A stretch of 5,845 bases of DNA from Planctomycetaceae bacterium (GTDB taxonomy: Bacteria; Planctomycetota; Phycisphaerae; Phycisphaerales; SM1A02), in NCBI GenBank assembly GCA_027488415.1, contig JAIYBS010000146.1, positions 1 through 5,845 of the forward strand, read 5' to 3'. A model generated the notes under the pieces. That model was not told the origin of the DNA, searched no databases, and was given only the letters and a program-made list of their open reading frames with translations. Shown here piece by piece: positions 5,558-5,845 of the stretch. A program made the position numbers and the translations under genes. The first letter of the stretch is position 1. Every line of letters begins with the position of its first letter.

Positions 5558-5845
5558 ATGACTACCGCCACCCACACCTCCGCGTTCGGTGCCCCCGCCT
5601 CCCTCGACCCGATGTCCCTGGAGCTCGTGGAACTCGTGGGCGCCCAGGACCCGGACGTGGCCGCGCTGCTCGCGCAGGAGGCCGACCGCCAGGCCAGCAC
5701 CCTCGAGCTGATCGCCAGCGAGAACCACGTCACGCCCGCCGTCATGCACGCCGCCGGCAGCTGGCTCACCAACAAGTACGCCGAGGGCTACCCGGGCAAG
5801 CGGTACTACGGCGGGTGCGAGTTCGTGGACGTGGTGGAGCGGCTC
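5558..5845 (+). CDS. glyA: Serine hydroxymethyltransferase (3' partial)
   Basis: The first 96 codons are present and the frame is open at the window edge; the whole family protein is about 420 aa. The PLP enzyme interconverts serine plus tetrahydrofolate with glycine plus 5,10-methylene-tetrahydrofolate, the main source of one-carbon units. Identity rests on ELIASEN (50-56) and the hallmark LTNKYAEGYPGKRYYGGCEFVD (70-91). Ser54, Tyr74, Glu76, Tyr83 and Tyr84 match E. coli Ser35, Tyr55, Glu57, Tyr64 and Tyr65 at a constant offset of 19. The PLP-binding lysine lies beyond the window. The 19-residue N-terminal excess over E. coli is Ala/Thr/Ser-rich; Met19 (ATG at 5612) is an alternative start, but neither has a strong ribosome site. 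Confidence 0.96.
   Translation, partial: MTTATHTSAFGAPASLDPMSLELVELVGAQDPDVAALLAQEADRQASTLELIASENHVTPAVMHAAGSWLTNKYAEGYPGKRYYGGCEFVDVVERL

Noticed and set aside
5519..5749. N-terminal extension of ogt to 5749
   Set aside because: It overlaps the conserved glyA start on the opposite strand, and the added sequence is Gly/Arg-rich without homology.
1..5845. CRISPR array, tRNA or rRNA, insertion sequence, attachment site, defence island
   Set aside because: I looked for regular spaced repeats, cloverleaf-like stems, transposase motifs and terminal repeats on both strands and found none. The gene content is housekeeping.

Overview
The window reads as ordinary chromosomal DNA of a very GC-rich bacterium (roughly 70% by eye, with G/C in nearly every third codon position). 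MurQ, an HU-type protein with an extended C-terminus, UDP-glucose dehydrogenase, an O6-alkylguanine alkyltransferase and GlyA do not fix the lineage. The style of the MurQ and HU sequences would fit Planctomycetota or another deep-branching, high-GC Gram-negative group, but this is only an impression.

Layout. (1) 1-2934, plus strand: the 3' two thirds of a dipeptidyl-peptidase-IV-like S9 peptidase, then a two-domain gene joining a MurQ N-acetylmuramate-6-phosphate etherase to a GNAT acetyltransferase. The two genes abut or overlap, depending on the murQ start. (2) 2935-3049: a short convergent gap with a strong hairpin followed by a T-run on the minus strand, terminating the facing HU gene. 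(3) 3050-3367, minus strand: an HU-family nucleoid protein. (4) 3368-3668: 301 bases with no gene. It holds the HU leader (RBS and hairpin), a candidate sigma70-type promoter, an inverted repeat over its -35 box, a row of helically phased A/T tracts and the intrinsic terminator of the next operon. (5) 3669-5518, minus strand: ogt then ugd, overlapping by ATGA, so very probably one operon. (6) 5519-5557: a 39-bp divergent promoter gap. (7) 5558-end, plus strand: the first 96 codons of glyA.

Functionally the genes touch cell-wall sugar and peptide salvage (peptidase, MurQ), UDP-glucuronate supply for surface polysaccharide (Ugd), repair of alkylated DNA (Ogt), nucleoid structure (HU) and one-carbon metabolism (GlyA). 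I see no defence system, mobile element, CRISPR array, tRNA or rRNA. The most unusual item is the MurQ-GNAT fusion, in which the acetyltransferase replaces the last helices of a normal MurQ. The second is the architecture of the HU control region. I found no convincing new multi-gene system.
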